Below are positions 44,516 to 56,360 of a stretch of 64,000 nucleotides of DNA, piece after piece; position 1 is the first letter of the stretch, and each line of letters opens with the position of its first letter. Origin of the DNA: Takakia lepidozioides. Its lineage: Eukaryota; Streptophyta; Takakiopsida; Takakiales; Takakiaceae. The notes under the pieces were generated by a model that searched no databases, was not told the DNA's origin, and saw only the letters and a list, made by a program, of their open reading frames with translations. A program made the translations under genes and the position numbers. The DNA is taken from assembly GCA_030704615.1 (NCBI GenBank), contig CM060733.1:27654001-27718000 (forward strand), read 5' to 3'.

Positions 44516-45154
44516 TGATGACGAATGAGAAGACCATGCAATGAGATAAAAAGACAAACAATTGCCATCACTCCACCAATTACTTGAACATGAGCTGGCG
44601 CCATACCAGAGAGGCTTCCACTCCTTTGGGATTGGGCCTTTTTCTACTTGCAATGTCTGTGAGGGTGATATGTTATCAGGACTTGGGCAGAGTGGGGAAA
44701 GCATCACTGCATTGGCTTGCAGAAATTTAGTTGTCCGACAAATGTGCTAACAGAGTTGTGTGGAGCAGGGAACGATATGGGGGTTGTAGGGGTATGGTTG
44801 TTAGAGTTGCATTGAAAGAGTTTCAAAGCAAAGGATCAAGTACTTTGATTTGGAGCTTCCTGAGCTATTGTGGTTCTCTCAGAACCACATCTACGGTCAT
44901 ACAACAGTTGCATTGGGCACGTGAGGGCTCAAGGGAGGAAGCTAGGTTTGATAGTTATTTAGATTTGTGTCGTGTGTTGCATAATTGGGTCATGAGGGCT
45001 GTGGTTTGTGTAGTTGAGGGAAGCAATACCCTAGTCCTCCTTTATAGTGGTACTGCTCTTTTAGTGTTAGGAACCCTCTCTTGGGTTCCATGTTACGTTT
45101 CCAAGCCCTTATACTTATACTAATGGTTTCGTATGCGGCGAAGATGGGGTTTGT
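44516..45154. other. Loop of the outer inverted repeat, no gene supported
   Basis: Short open frames on both strands lack known motifs. The block separates the inner fold-back element from the outer right arm. Confidence 0.4.
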
Positions 45155-45455
45155 ATGACGGATGATGTCTACCATGCGGAGAGCTCCTATATGACATTGT
45201 CTTGCAGCTCTTTGGTAGTGGCTCATAATTGGGTTATCTCCGGGTCCTGGTCCTGCACTTCCAATCGCACTCATTGTCTTCTCCAAAGAAACTCGTCCTT
45301 TTTGTCCCCTTCAACCCCTTCACAAAAGAGCTCCGCCGGTAGGACACAATGAAATCAACTAGATTAATATGAATTTCTCAACCCGACGAGCAATGTTGGG
45401 GGACAGTGGTTTACGATGACCTCCTCCAAATCCTTGTGTGATGTGCGCGGCGAAG
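45155..45455 (-). repeat. Right arm of outer long inverted repeat
   Basis: Reverse complement of 43485-43785, with the same block order read on the minus strand. The first 180 bases also resemble the inner left arm (43975-44095) in direct orientation, so all arms belong to one family. Confidence 0.8.
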
Positions 45456-45589
45456 AGATATGCCAGCTAGTGACGGTGATGGAAGATGGAGGGTGTGAAC
45501 GAATCCCTATAATCTGAATATTGCAGCTCTAGTGGGATTACTGGGCTGTAATAAGGAATTGGTAAGAGCAGGTCAGGAAAAAAGATGAT

Positions 45590-45790
45590 GACTAAGGTTT
45601 ACCCATGGCTGGGTATCCAGCCCTGTAGCTGGCGTTACTTTCCAGGAGAGTAAAGTTTGCTTCAAGGATGTGAAGGTTGTGCTGGGAATGCTGATAGGCC
45701 GATGTTTTGGAGGTGAAGTAAATGCACAATCTTGGGAGACATGTTAGATGCCGTAGGCAGATCGAATTGGTGCCATAAAAGCCAAAATTC
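45590..45790 (+). repeat. Dispersed repeat, copy 2
   Basis: Direct copy of the segment at 42560-42725, diverged by point changes and small gaps. Confidence 0.65.
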
Positions 45791-45963
45791 ATCTAGGATC
45801 CAATATTTTCTTATACTACAGCAATTTCCTATGGCATTTGAGCTTGAGCTCGGTTTGAGGTTGTCGATTGGGCTGTAGTGCTGTAGTGATCTGACGATTA
45901 ATTAATTTAATGGGATCCAATGCAGATTAGAGGGCAACCAAGCGCACAAATTTGTGTTGTGTT

Positions 45964-46219
45964 TGTTAGGAATCGTGAAGGAGAAATGAGATGTCCGAAG
46001 TCTACTTCATTAAACCTGAAGCAAGCATAATATACTAGTCCTAAGTATCGGAGAGAGCAGGGAAGCACTACTCTTTTCATGATTAACTAGTGGCGACTGG
46101 CGGAGTGGTCTGAACACTAAGTTAGCCTACTTCACATATTGAATGGAGCCATTGATCTGATCTGTTCGACCGTTACAGATCTAGACGTCGTCAATCTTCT
46201 TTGACTAAAATACTCAACT
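45964..46219 (-). repeat. Copia 3' LTR
   Basis: Aligns base for base with 50440-50696 apart from scattered substitutions and one or two single-base gaps. The outer end is TGTTAGGAATCG on the plus strand. Confidence 0.92.
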
Positions 46220-46260
46220 TTCCAAGAGAGTATATAAAAAAAATGTCATTCTAGTTTAGA

Positions 46261-47160
46261 CTACATGCTCTGATTATTGGCAGAATTCGAGTAGTCAATT
46301 GTGTGTACCAAACGTAGCTTGTCTCTTAGTTTCTCGAACACAGTACGACCCAAGGGTTTGGTCAAGATGTCTGCTAGCTGATCAGAAGATGGAACATGAT
46401 TCATTTCTAGTTCACCATCTGCAACTTTTTCTTTGATAAAATGATGTATGATCGCAATATGCTTGGTTCTGTCATGAAGAACTGGGTTTTCAGAGAGTTT
46501 AGTTGCACTTTGATTGTTGACCATGATTTTCGTTGGTTCTTGTTCGTCGATTACTTGAATTTCTCCAAACAATCTCCTCAGCCACACAACCTCTTTTGCT
46601 CCACTCGTCATGGCCATATATTCGGCTTCTGTGGATGAAAGAGCTGTGCATGGCTGCTTTATGCTACCCCATGTAATTGGACTGGATCCCAAACAAAACA
46701 GGTAACCTGTTGTTGATTTGCGATCGTGAATGTCTCCAGCCCAGTCGGCATCTGAATAGCCAGTGAGTACGCTTTCCTCCCCTCGACGATAGCAAATACC
46801 AAAGTCCACCGTACCTTTGATACACCTAAACAAGTGCTTCACAGCATCCAGATGTGGAGTTTGGGGTTGGTTCGAGAACCTACTCATATTTACTGCGAAA
46901 GAAATGTCTGGTCGGGTTTGTGTCAAGAAATTCAATTTCCCTATCATTCGTTGGTACATTTGTGCATCGACTGTGGAAGCTCCCATGTCTGGCATGAGCT
47001 TAAGTCCTTGTAGCATAGGTACAGCTGCAGCGTTGCAGTTAGCAAACCCAAATTCTTTCAACATCTGTGCTGCGTATCCTCTATGCGTGACAGTAATACC
47101 TTCTGACCGAAAAAAGTACTCCATCCCTAATGAATGACTTAGCAAACCCAAATCTTTCAT
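46261..47160 (-). pseudogene. Copia RT C-terminus and RNase H
   Basis: A 299-codon open frame carries the distal part of reverse transcriptase (GKLNFLTQTRPDISFAV) and the RNase H domain (YSDADWAGDIHDRKSTTGY, SSTEAEYMAM, and KHI--IHHFI with a variant residue in the usual KHIDI phrase). This is the longest intact frame of the element. Confidence 0.92.
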
Positions 47161-47913
47161 CTCAAATCTCTTCTGAATTTCTGTTCTAATCCACTAGGGC
47201 TTAGTAGCGTGGTTACCAGTGAGATAAACATCATCGACATAAGAATTAAAAAAACCACCTTGTCACCTTCGTGAAAATAATACAGGTTGCCATCAGCGAT
47301 GCCTTTCTCTAATCCTTGTTTTTGCAAGTATTCATCGATCTTATACCAGGCACGAGGTGCTTGGCGCAATCCATACAATGCTTTGCGTAATCTGCATACT
47401 TTGCCCTCTGAACCTTTTTCTTCAAACCCTTCGAGTTGTTGTACAAAAACTTCCTTGGAGTCTTCGCCATTTAGAAAGGCAGTCTTCACGTCAAGATGGT
47501 AGATCGACCATCCATTGTGACCAACCAGTGCAATGATGGCACGCAAAGTATTATATTTGGCAACTGGGGCATAGGTTTCCTCAAAGTCCTCCCCGAGCAA
47601 CCAAGCGCGCTTTCAGTTTTGATGTGGTGCTATCCACATTGGTTTTCAACTTGTAAATCCATTTAGTTGTGATTGGTTTTCGAAAGGGGGGCAAATCCTC
47701 TGGTACCCAAGTTTTGTTCTTATGTATGGAACTAATCTCATGTTCCATAGCTTCAACCCATCCGGGTATCCGGGAAGCTTCAGAAAAATTTGTAGGTTCA
47801 GTAATCGTGGATTCAGACAACCCCATAACAAAATCATTGAACCGCTTGGGTGGCATGATAAGGCGGCCAGCACGAGTGTGAATTTCAGGCTCTACAGGCA
47901 ACACCTCCTCCAA
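47157..47913 (-). pseudogene. Copia reverse transcriptase, frameshifted
   Basis: Two frames cover it. The first has FSEASRIPGWVEAMEHE and WIYKLKTN. The second has ETYAPVAKYNTLRAIIAL, YHLDVKTAFLNG and LYGLRQAPRAW. The catalytic YVDD box is present in a third frame near 47220-47245, showing a shift just before it. Confidence 0.9.
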
Positions 47914-48265
47914 ATGACCTTGTTCAGACTGATCAGCAAAAGAGCATGAAACATTGATTGAATGACAAGGTGAGCTTTCACTATCACCTTAGGCATGTTG
48001 ATCATCACTGCTCGTAGATTCAGCATGTGTTGAATGTTCAGTGACATTTTCAGGAGTTTCAGCGCCTTGGTCGAAATAGGGTACGTCAACTTGTTGTTCC
48101 GATGGTTGGTCCGGTAGTATTGGAGTCTCCGGTAGATGGCAGAATACAGTTGTTGCAGGGTCCTCAATCGTTGTTCTGGTTGTAACCGGCATGAAGCTCA
48201 TGTGATCTTCAGAAAAAATGACATCTTTTGACATTGTAACTTTGTTCAACTCTAGACAGAAACAT

Positions 48266-49106
48266 CTATAGCCCTTCGTGGATGTATCGTATCCTAGCAG
48301 TGCACAGCTCTTGGACTTTGGTGTTAACGTGAACAAAACATTCACAGCCAATGACTCTAAGATGTTTGACATTAGGGACACGTCCGTATAATTTTTGATA
48401 GGGAGTGACATCTTCATTTGCCTTGGTAGGAGATATATTTGTCATATAATTTGCATTGCAGTGTTGATGGCCTCGGCCCAAATAGCAGCTCGGAAATTAG
48501 CACCGAAGGCCAAACTTCTTGCCTTTTCTAACAAGGTTATGTTTCTACGCTCGGCTACACTGTTCTGATGCGGTGTGTTAGTTTGCGTGAACTACCTCTC
48601 AATGCCATGTTCTTTGCAAAAATTAGAGAATAAGAGAGAACTGTATTCCCCTTCTTTATCTGATCGTAAGACTTTGACTGTAATGTTAAATTGTCTCAAG
48701 ACCTTCGCATGAAAATGCTGGAAATGAGTGAGTGTCTCACTTTTCTTCCGAAGAAAGTAAACCCAGCCAAAGCGACTGTAGTCATCGATAAAGGTCAAAA
48801 CGTAGTAAGCCCCATACAAAGATTTGACAGAAAATGGTCCACACAAATCTGTATGGATCAGTTCAAAAGGTTGGACTTTTCGTATAAACTCTTCATGGGA
48901 GCTTTCTGACGACTCTGCATACCTAGTGCACAAGCCTGACATGCTGAGTAGGCAGGAGAAATCTTTGGTAGACTGGTGACGAGACCCTTTTCATGCATCA
49001 GATGTAAGCTTTTGTGATTTAAATGCCCAAACCTAAGATGCCAGATTCTACTGAGATTGATTGTGTTAGTCACTGATCCCAAGAAGAATTCCCTAGACAC
49101 AATCAA
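48266..49106 (-). pseudogene. Copia integrase, broken
   Basis: The zinc-binding HHCC region (WHLRFGHLNHKSL ... CQACALGM) is at 48905-49060. The core begins HTDLCGPFSVKSL and FIDDYSRFGWVYFL. A stop after HGIER (48592) and a further shift interrupt it before NEDVTPYQKLYGRVP. Confidence 0.9.
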
Positions 49107-49281
49107 TTTGTTCAGACCGTTTGATTAATCTCGATTCCCTTTGGTTAGAACTTTGAACGAAACATTCAAGAGATAGACATGCTGATGGTTGAAAAGAAGT
49201 TTGGAATCCCTTATCTGCTAATGTACCGACAGACAATAAATTCTTTGATACACCCGGAACGTACAAAACTTCTTCAGTATT

Positions 49282-50271
49282 TTAGAGAGAGAGAGTAATG
49301 TTGCCCACACGAGCAACATCGTGAGAGTTTCCTCTAGCGGTTTTGACCTTGATATTTTCATCTCCTTTCTTGACATCACTAAGCAAATTCTCATTGCCAG
49401 TGACATGCTTGGTAGCGCCGCTATCCACGTACCATTTGGATTTGTCGTATTCAGCCAAATTCAGTTCCAAGATGTCTGCAGCTAGTTCTCTTGGTGCATC
49501 GTTGCATTCATGGAAATTGTCGATTTCTTCATCTTCATCGCTCCCTTCCTCCACAAGATTAACACTGTTCACCTTACGTTTCACGCTCTGTTGCTAGGCG
49601 TTTGATTTCATTTGAAAGTTCAACACATGTGCGCATCCAATAGTTTGGATTGCCACAAAAATTGCAGTTCCCTCCCATTTTGCTCCACCACCCTTACGAT
49701 TCTTGTCATAGACCTTGGCCTTGTTGAATTTGGCTTTGATGAACAGAGCCTCGTCTTCTGTTTTCTTCCCTCGGATTTCGTTCTTAGCCTCATCGTGTAG
49801 TAAAATGCCAGATAGCTCGCTAAGAGTGGGAAGTTCAGCACGGTAGATCAGCGTGTTGGCAAGTGATTCATAGCTCTAGGAAAGTGTAACAAGAATTTGC
49901 TCAACGAGTTCATCCTCTCGCTCCACCTCACCAATGTTAGCTAGCTGGTTGATGAGGTCCTTCAACTGCATGAAGTAATTGGCAACCGAATCTCCTTCCT
50001 CCAATCGAAGATTTGTGAGCTTGGTCTTGAGTATCAGACGTCGCGCACTACTTCGCTGTTCGAACAAGTCCTTCAAAGTTTGCCACATCTGCGCTGGATC
50101 AGTGATCCGAGCAATATGCCGCACGATTTCATCTTTAACGGATAGGCTAATAATCGCTAGAGCCTTCTTCTTCCTCCTATCCTGGTCAGCCTGGAATTCT
50201 TCCTCAATCGGCATAAAGATTCCATAGGCATTTGGCTCAACTACATCTATTAGCTCATCTCTATGTAGCAA
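49282..50271 (-). pseudogene. Copia gag and protease, broken
   Basis: Gag starts near 50271 (MWQTLKDLFEQ, LTNLRLEEGDSVANYF) and stops at 49876. It continues in other frames past a zinc-knuckle remnant near 49655-49700, where the usual histidine is a tyrosine. The protease (KWYVDSGATKHVTG) is at about 49390-49445. Confidence 0.88.
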
Positions 50272-50439
50272 ACTGGATACACTGAATTTCTACGTGCTAT
50301 AATTGGACTGTCCTCCAAGTTTGGAGCTCTCAGACATGCCGCTCTCCCCATGGGCCATATTGACTCAAGGAAACTTAGAATACTACTAACAGTTCTACTG
50401 ACAGTGTCAGCTTCTAAGGGACCCTATCAACTAACCCGC

Positions 50440-50696
50440 TCTGAGAAATCGTGAAGGAGAAATGAGATGTCCTAAGTCTACTTCATTAAATCCGAAGCAA
50501 GCATAATATACTAGTCCTAAGTATGAGAGAGAGCACGGAAGCACTACTCTTTTCATGATTAACTAGTGGCGACTGGGCTGAGTGGTCTGGACACTAAATT
50601 AGCCTACTTCACATATTGAGTGGAGCCATTGATTTGATCTGTTCGACCGTTACAGATCTAGACGTCGTCGATCTTCTTTGACTAAAATACTCAACA
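50440..50696 (-). repeat. Copia 5' LTR
   Basis: On the minus strand it begins TGTTGAGTATTTTAGTC at 50696. Primer-site remnant directly inside at 50425-50440. Confidence 0.92.
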
Positions 50697-50701
50697 GTGT
50701 T

Positions 50702-52507
50702 GAGGTATCTTGTATCTTTCCTTCTCCATACTTGGCCGCAATTCAACAGCTACATGTATCAGAATTCTAGCGAAGACAATCTACAGGTACTTAATTTCGA
50801 GGAGGTGCCCCTATCAAAACCAGAATTATCCTGGCTCTCTAAACCCCTAGACTCTTCAAATCGACTGGTGGAGGCCATAATTGAAATTGTTCATCTGTGG
50901 TAGCTGGTCATAGTGTGTAAGATCTCAGTTAACAGAATTTGAGCACAAACGGTCCATAGATTAGTGAGAGGGATTGACATGGCCGGTCCAGTACTTATTC
51001 ATAATCATAGGCCTGCCATTATTGGCGACTTGATTTTTTATCGAGTCGTGAATGATAACTGGTCCCAGAATCAAATTTCAACTAGTGATCATAATTTTCA
51101 GTCCGTTCCTTACTTGCTCATTTTGGTGTCTGAGCACTGCGTCCTCTGGAAAGAATTTCAGAAGGCAGCTTGGCTGTGGATAAGGGAGGGATTTTAAGGT
51201 TTCTTTCTTAAGGCCATGTCATGAGCTTTCCGAGGAAGTTACAAAGCACCTAAGTTCTTTCGTTCTCCTGAGCAATCATTCAGTGGCCACAAGGCTCCCG
51301 CATTAAACAACGTCTTATGATTCTCTCTTGAGCACTGACTCTTGCTGTCAAGCCTTGCTGGTAGCACCACATGCATATCCGTGTAAAGTAGTAACCGTCT
51401 GCTGCCCTCTCCATATATAACTTCTCCATGAGGTACGTAGCTGCAATTGGAACCCAGAAAGAAGCATCGAGGAAGCATCCAGATGGACCGCTCTACAGGT
51501 GGTGGGTTTATTTCATATGTACAATTGATATATAACCCAGTATAACCAATTGATCTAGAGCTCTGTAATTGTGGGTCATCGCATCAGCCAGTCATTGCAT
51601 CACGGGAGATTTCTGACTACAGTCTCGACAAGAATGGGGTTTCAGACCATGCTCAGATCTCTATTTAAGCTAAACACAAGAGATGATAGCTCACACCAAG
51701 GGAATACTGTTCATGAAAACAAAACAATCGACGTTGAAGATCTATTGGTCACCATCATACTGTAATAATGATATTCTTAATGTGACATCTATTGAAACGG
51801 CGAAAGAATGATGCGTGCGTGAGGGGTTGGTCACATGCGCTGTAGACACTTTGGAGTGAAGTGCTATCCGAAGAGGTGTCAGAACTGAAGCCGGAGATGC
51901 ACGGTGCCTACCTTTGTGCGGCTGCATCGATGTTGGAGGATGGAAATTGTGAGCAACAAGCCAAAATGGATTCTGTCTTCACTTCAAACTTACATTGTGA
52001 CTGAGAAACTCTGGAACAGTTGCCTTGTCCAGAACATAACCCAAGGTGGTTATCGGGATCATCGGGCACAAATCTCGATGTAAGTCCGCCAACTGTGGAT
52101 CTGATCTTGAGAGTCACGCTGATGATAGAGATCTCTTTCGTGCCAGGTAGTTTTTCAGGTTTCCCGGAGATGCTTAAATTAGGACCTGTAGGAGACTTGT
52201 CGGTACACCCCACAGTTGATTGTGCATTTTCAACTATCAAACGACTTGGGTTGCTCCAAGTGAGAAATCCATGAATCTCACTTGAACATAGATTCAAAGG
52301 TCTCTTCATTCGTGATCCATACGTGTTCACAGAGACCTGTGTAGTAGTCTTACATGAATTAGGCGTCATTGTTCCGGACTTACAAGGAGCTTATAACTCA
52401 GTAAGGTCTTTACTTAGTTAGAGAGGATGGCAAGATGGCAACTTACGGCCTCGTGCTGGGCCCCTCATCTCAGGAAGGCCCCACCCCTCGGGCCCCACCC
52501 TACACAT
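50702..52507. other. Spacer, no supported gene
   Basis: Open frames at 51571-51765 (+) and 51908-52369 (-) have no recognised motif, overlap frames on the other strand and lack clear splice borders. A short plus-strand LINE 3' tag occurs at 51288-51322. Confidence 0.4.
51288..51322 (+). mobile_element. LINE 3' terminal tag
   Basis: 'gtggccacaaggct' followed by 'aaacaacgtcttatga' matches the shared 3' end of the LINE family seen at 11837 and 60240. Confidence 0.5.
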
Positions 52508-52667
52508 ACTAATAGCATATGAGGCCTTCCCAATGAAACGTAAATTATGGTGTCTCTTGATCCGAAGGGGGCCGGAAGATGGACACCATAGTTAATCTGG
52601 TGGATTGAACCCACAACCACTTCCGAGGTGTTATGCGCTATTACCACTTGGGCTACAACTTGATTGT
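52508..52667 (-). mobile_element. tRNA-derived SINE, second copy
   Basis: On the minus strand the A box TAGCCCAAGTGG (52644-52655) and B box GGTTCAATCC (52602-52611) are followed by AGAGACACCATAATTTACG and GGGAAGGCCTCATA, as in the copy at 7800. The shared start CAATCAAGTTGTAGC fixes the 5' end. Confidence 0.72.
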
Positions 52668-52674
52668 CTAGGAA

Positions 52675-52880
52675 TCCACATACGTGCCTTGCCTGTGCAT
52701 AACCTAGGTGATCCTGGGTTCAATCCTTCAACATGTGCCTTCAGACCGTCCATTGGGCACTCGATGGCCTGTGTGTTGAGCAGTAGGCTCTGTAAATTCA
52801 CTGGACGTTAAAGAATCTTTATCTTTATCTTTATGTGTAAATTCACTGGACGTTAAAGAAACTTTATCTTTATCTTTATG
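52675..52880 (+). repeat. SINE-like B-box segment ending in a 45 bp tandem repeat
   Basis: A B-box-like GGGTTCAATCC near 52708-52720 precedes two 45-base units starting at 52791 and 52836. Each contains 'attcactggacgttaaagaa' and (CTTTAT)n. This could be a second SINE type with a duplicated tail. Confidence 0.5.
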
Positions 52881-54055
52881 TGTGCTCTGCTACTGTGGGT
52901 AGTCATTACTGTTGCAGGCTATCAGTAATCTGCTCAAGTTGTATGTGAAAGCTTTGTAGGAAGGACTACAGAGAACTACAACAGCTCATTGAATCATCTA
53001 AGATTCATGATGTAGGATCACGAGTTCATGTTGCACAACAAAGGTGACCCATCTCTTCATTTCTTGCTTGCAAAACCGGTGAATCACACTAGAGCTGCTT
53101 TGCAATGTTCACCTAGCTGCTACGGTCCACCCAAACAAATTGCCACTCTTGCTCAAGAGAAACTTGTGCTCAAGATCATACAAATCATTAATAGTGAAAT
53201 CAATTAGTTACTAAGGCTTTGGATAGATCACTCATCATGCCTCTGGCATATGCATGTCTAGCATTTTGAGAACTTTGCCCGACCTCGTAGAAGTTAACTT
53301 CTTGAATTCATGGATCATTTCAATTATCGTTGTTTGGTAAACTCCCCGACTGTTCGATGTCATGAATAGCTAGACACCAGACCTAAAACTACACAAGCTC
53401 CATGATACTACAATGCAGCTTGACTATTAGATCCATAATGGGCGGGCGGCCGATCGATCGAGATTTGTGGGTGATCCCAATCTACCGGGCGAATTCGCCG
53501 TTTTGCTAGGTTGCAGCAAATTCCCAAATGTGTACAAGGAATCTATTTTGGCATCGGTGTAGCCTCGAATGTAGCCCCAACATCGGTGTAGCCTCGAATA
53601 AAGGTCGCCGTGCATCTCTGTCGTTTAATCACAGCATTTCACCTTGGAAAGTTTCGATATCTAGCTTAAGTGTCAACCGCCTCAATATACCATACATGTA
53701 TGTTGAGAGCAGGTCGGGCCACCTCACGCCGGAAATCTTATCCTTGAGATCAATGTCCTTGTACGCAAGCAGATTTGAGCTAAAAGCCCGTAGACTCACT
53801 TCTACAACTCTGACTATGGTTACATGTTTCACAGGAGGCTCGCTCAGGCCAACATTTTAGAGTGACTAATGCTGTACAACTAGGTATTCAGAAACTAGAA
53901 ATTTCTGGACAGGGTTCCCTAGCAATGAAGATTTCAGGTGGTCGATCAGAACTAGCTACCGGTACTCGGATTCGTCTCCTCCCCATCGATCCTCTTTTCA
54001 CAGTGCATCAATTCAGACATGTGGTGTAGGCTATTAAGGGCAGTGCAGGTGTTAA
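52881..54055. other. Spacer 3' of the FkbM gene
   Basis: No gene recognised. A phrase of about 19 bases ('catcggtgtagcctcgaat') occurs twice at 53552-53599. Confidence 0.45.
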
Positions 54056-55233
54056 TTATAACCAAGGAAGGCGTTCCTTACGAAACCAGTAGTCTTGGTG
54101 CAATTCTGCATAAAATAGTTTGTCGTAAATGGTGCTAGTGACGTCTAGTATGGTGGTATTAGGCAACTGGAATTGTTCAAGGGGGATTGTAAGTTGGTCC
54201 TCTATTTCCTGATAGTTGTAGACATAGCTGAAATTCCCCACGACCAGGAGGTTCCGCAGAAGATCTCTCTTCCATTGCAGCTTCGAAACAAGCTTGACTT
54301 CCACCAACACGTTCTCCACCTTGTGATCAGAGAGCAGGGTGTGTGCACCATGTATAACTTCTTCCTCGTAACCCTCTGTGTCAATCTTCATGAGGATGAT
54401 TTCCCCATCGACGACAGTGTCCAGCTGAATCACTTCAACCTCTCCAAGATGACGCCTCCTGATGAAGTTGAGTGCCCATGTGCCTGTTTCAGTGTACAAG
54501 GCTGACGCACGCGTCGACCCAGGAGCTTTTGGGTACAATGTCACAAGGCTGCCCAGCTCATGTAGAGCCACTGATGCTTGCAGGTAGCGTATGGCTTTCA
54601 AGTTGGGCTCGAAGGCAGCTACCCGGCAACCGTAAGCTGCTGCTATGAGTGAGAAGTATCCAACATGTGCGCCCCCATCTACCACAAGGGCTTCACCATC
54701 GCTGCAGCGCCCATTGCCCAGAATGTAGTGGAAGATGATTGTCTCAACAGGTGACCAGTACCCCAAACTTCGGATCTTTTCACAAATGTCACAATTGCAG
54801 TTGCTGCAAACGAACATGGAGAACGTTGGCTTGCAGGCTTTAGTGGTTATGAGGTGTATGATTGGGTTTCCGTCTGCCAAGGCTGCAGTGAGTAGCTTGC
54901 TAAGCGAGCCAGCTCCCTGCTTGTCTCTGCTGGGAAGCAATCCTCGCTCGTCGGTGACCTTACTGCAACGTTCGATGCGCACAAAATACCTATGATCAAA
55001 ACAAGGAGTTCAGAGATGATCGGAGAACTGAATTTAAGGAAAACAAACTGAGCTCACCACCGGCATAAGGTGGTCAACGGAAAACTTATCATGTCAGCAG
55101 TCTCTACTACCCATGACGTCAGCATGATACATGTCATATGCAGATAATAACTGGGATGCCGGAACTTTGGAGCTTACTGAAACACAAGAAACCATAGGAC
55201 GATCAACACCAGGCACACAGCAGCTACTTTCAT
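54056..55233 (-). CDS. Membrane-anchored FkbM-family methyltransferase
   Basis: CDS is complement(join(54056..54989, 55178..55233)), 329 residues; the intron is GT-AG with the codon CAG split across it. Exon 1 encodes MKVAAVCLVLIVLWFLVFQ, a signal-anchor that would place the enzyme in the Golgi or ER lumen. The rest is an FkbM-type SAM-dependent methyltransferase: motif I reads ALVVDGGAHVGYFSLIAAAYG, then VAAFEPN, LDTVVDGEIILMKIDTEGYE and VLVEVK. Family members O-methylate sugars or other small groups; the substrate here cannot be told. Only two exons and an otherwise clean frame suggest a working gene. The plant family is small and patchily distributed as far as I know, and a non-plant source was not tested. 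Confidence 0.9.
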
Positions 55234-56360
55234 GTTTCAGCACCTCAACTGCGGCGTCACGGGACATCTGTGCAGCCTGCGATTAATCCCCTGTCTGTCT
55301 GAGGCAAGAAACATATGGACGCATCGGCCTTTTCCTATGATTACAGAGTCAAGTCTATCTAGATATTAATTAGCCAAACCAACACATCATGGAAGCCTTC
55401 ATGTTCCACTTTTGAAACTTCCTTCTGTACATAACACTCTGTCTTCAAAACAGACGTCCAGGCTAGCTCCTGTGATCATATATATATGTACAGACAATTG
55501 ATGTAGAAACACTTCGGAACCCGGTGGAACAAAGTCACTCAATGCTTCGTGGAAGATTTCTGTAAAGTTCTCCACCTTGCCTCATGTAACACCTTACCAG
55601 TGCTCATCGGAGGGGCTGGGAAGTCTGGAGTGCTGGATCAAAATCACAAATCCGATATGCCTTCACATGTACAAGCCAGGAGGAGAAAAGCTTCCAGGCT
55701 TCACTCTAGTCTTTTTAACTGCCATTACAGTTATCAAACGCCCAGACTGTTCATTGAAGGCTGTCTAGAAGATAACAGGAAGATAACAGGAAGATAACCC
55801 AGCACAAGTTTGGCTTGGCCAGCCTGTTAGCGTGTGGTTCTCCGTTCGAAGTCTCATAATGCTGCCGGTTTCCAAGTAGGGGTGTGCCAAAACTGCAATT
55901 GATTGAAGTCTTAGAAACATATTTAGCGCTAAAGTTCTCTGCTAATTTTGTCGAGCGAGGAAACATCCTCCTAAAAAACACGATCAGACGAACTTCAGAT
56001 GAAGTTCGGAATGTGGATGTTACTTAAGTCATATATGGGGGATGCGGCGGAGCGCTGCATCTCTATGGAGCACGAGCTATGGCTTCGGGATCAGCGGCTG
56101 ACCAGTTAGTGCACTATCTCCTCCCTTTCTGTGATCCACTGGTCAACAACATCTACAGTGCAAAGATTTAATCGGAATATTGGGAGCAGTGCAAGTGATT
56201 TTCTTTGGAGCTCGACTGAAAGATAATTGTCTTCAGGGACATTTCTTCGACATTTTTCTGTTCCTGAACGCTAAAGTCTGGAGATGAAGATACTCGTGGC
56301 TCTTTACAAATCTACCACACAGAGCAGTCAATGCGTGAATATAAGTGATATGTTATTGGA
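55234..56360. promoter_or_regulatory. Divergent intergenic region
   Basis: Upstream DNA for the FkbM gene (-) and the small plus-strand gene. TATATATA occurs at 55478-55487. No coding segment recognised. Confidence 0.4.

Larger units (their letters stand above)
45964..50696 (-). mobile_element. Ty1/copia retrotransposon with LTRs and target-site duplication
   Basis: The element runs on the minus strand with the order gag, protease, integrase, reverse transcriptase, RNase H, which defines copia. Two LTRs of about 256 bases bound it, and the 5 bp duplication GTGTT flanks both sides (45959-45963 and 50697-50701). A primer-site remnant with CAGAGCGGGTTAG lies just inside the 5' LTR and resembles the usual initiator-tRNA-Met site. 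Frames are broken by stops and shifts in every domain, so the copy is defective. Confidence 0.95.

Noticed and set aside
51908-52369. 153-codon minus-strand frame
   Set aside because: No recognised motif, a competing plus-strand frame, and no splice support; left unannotated.
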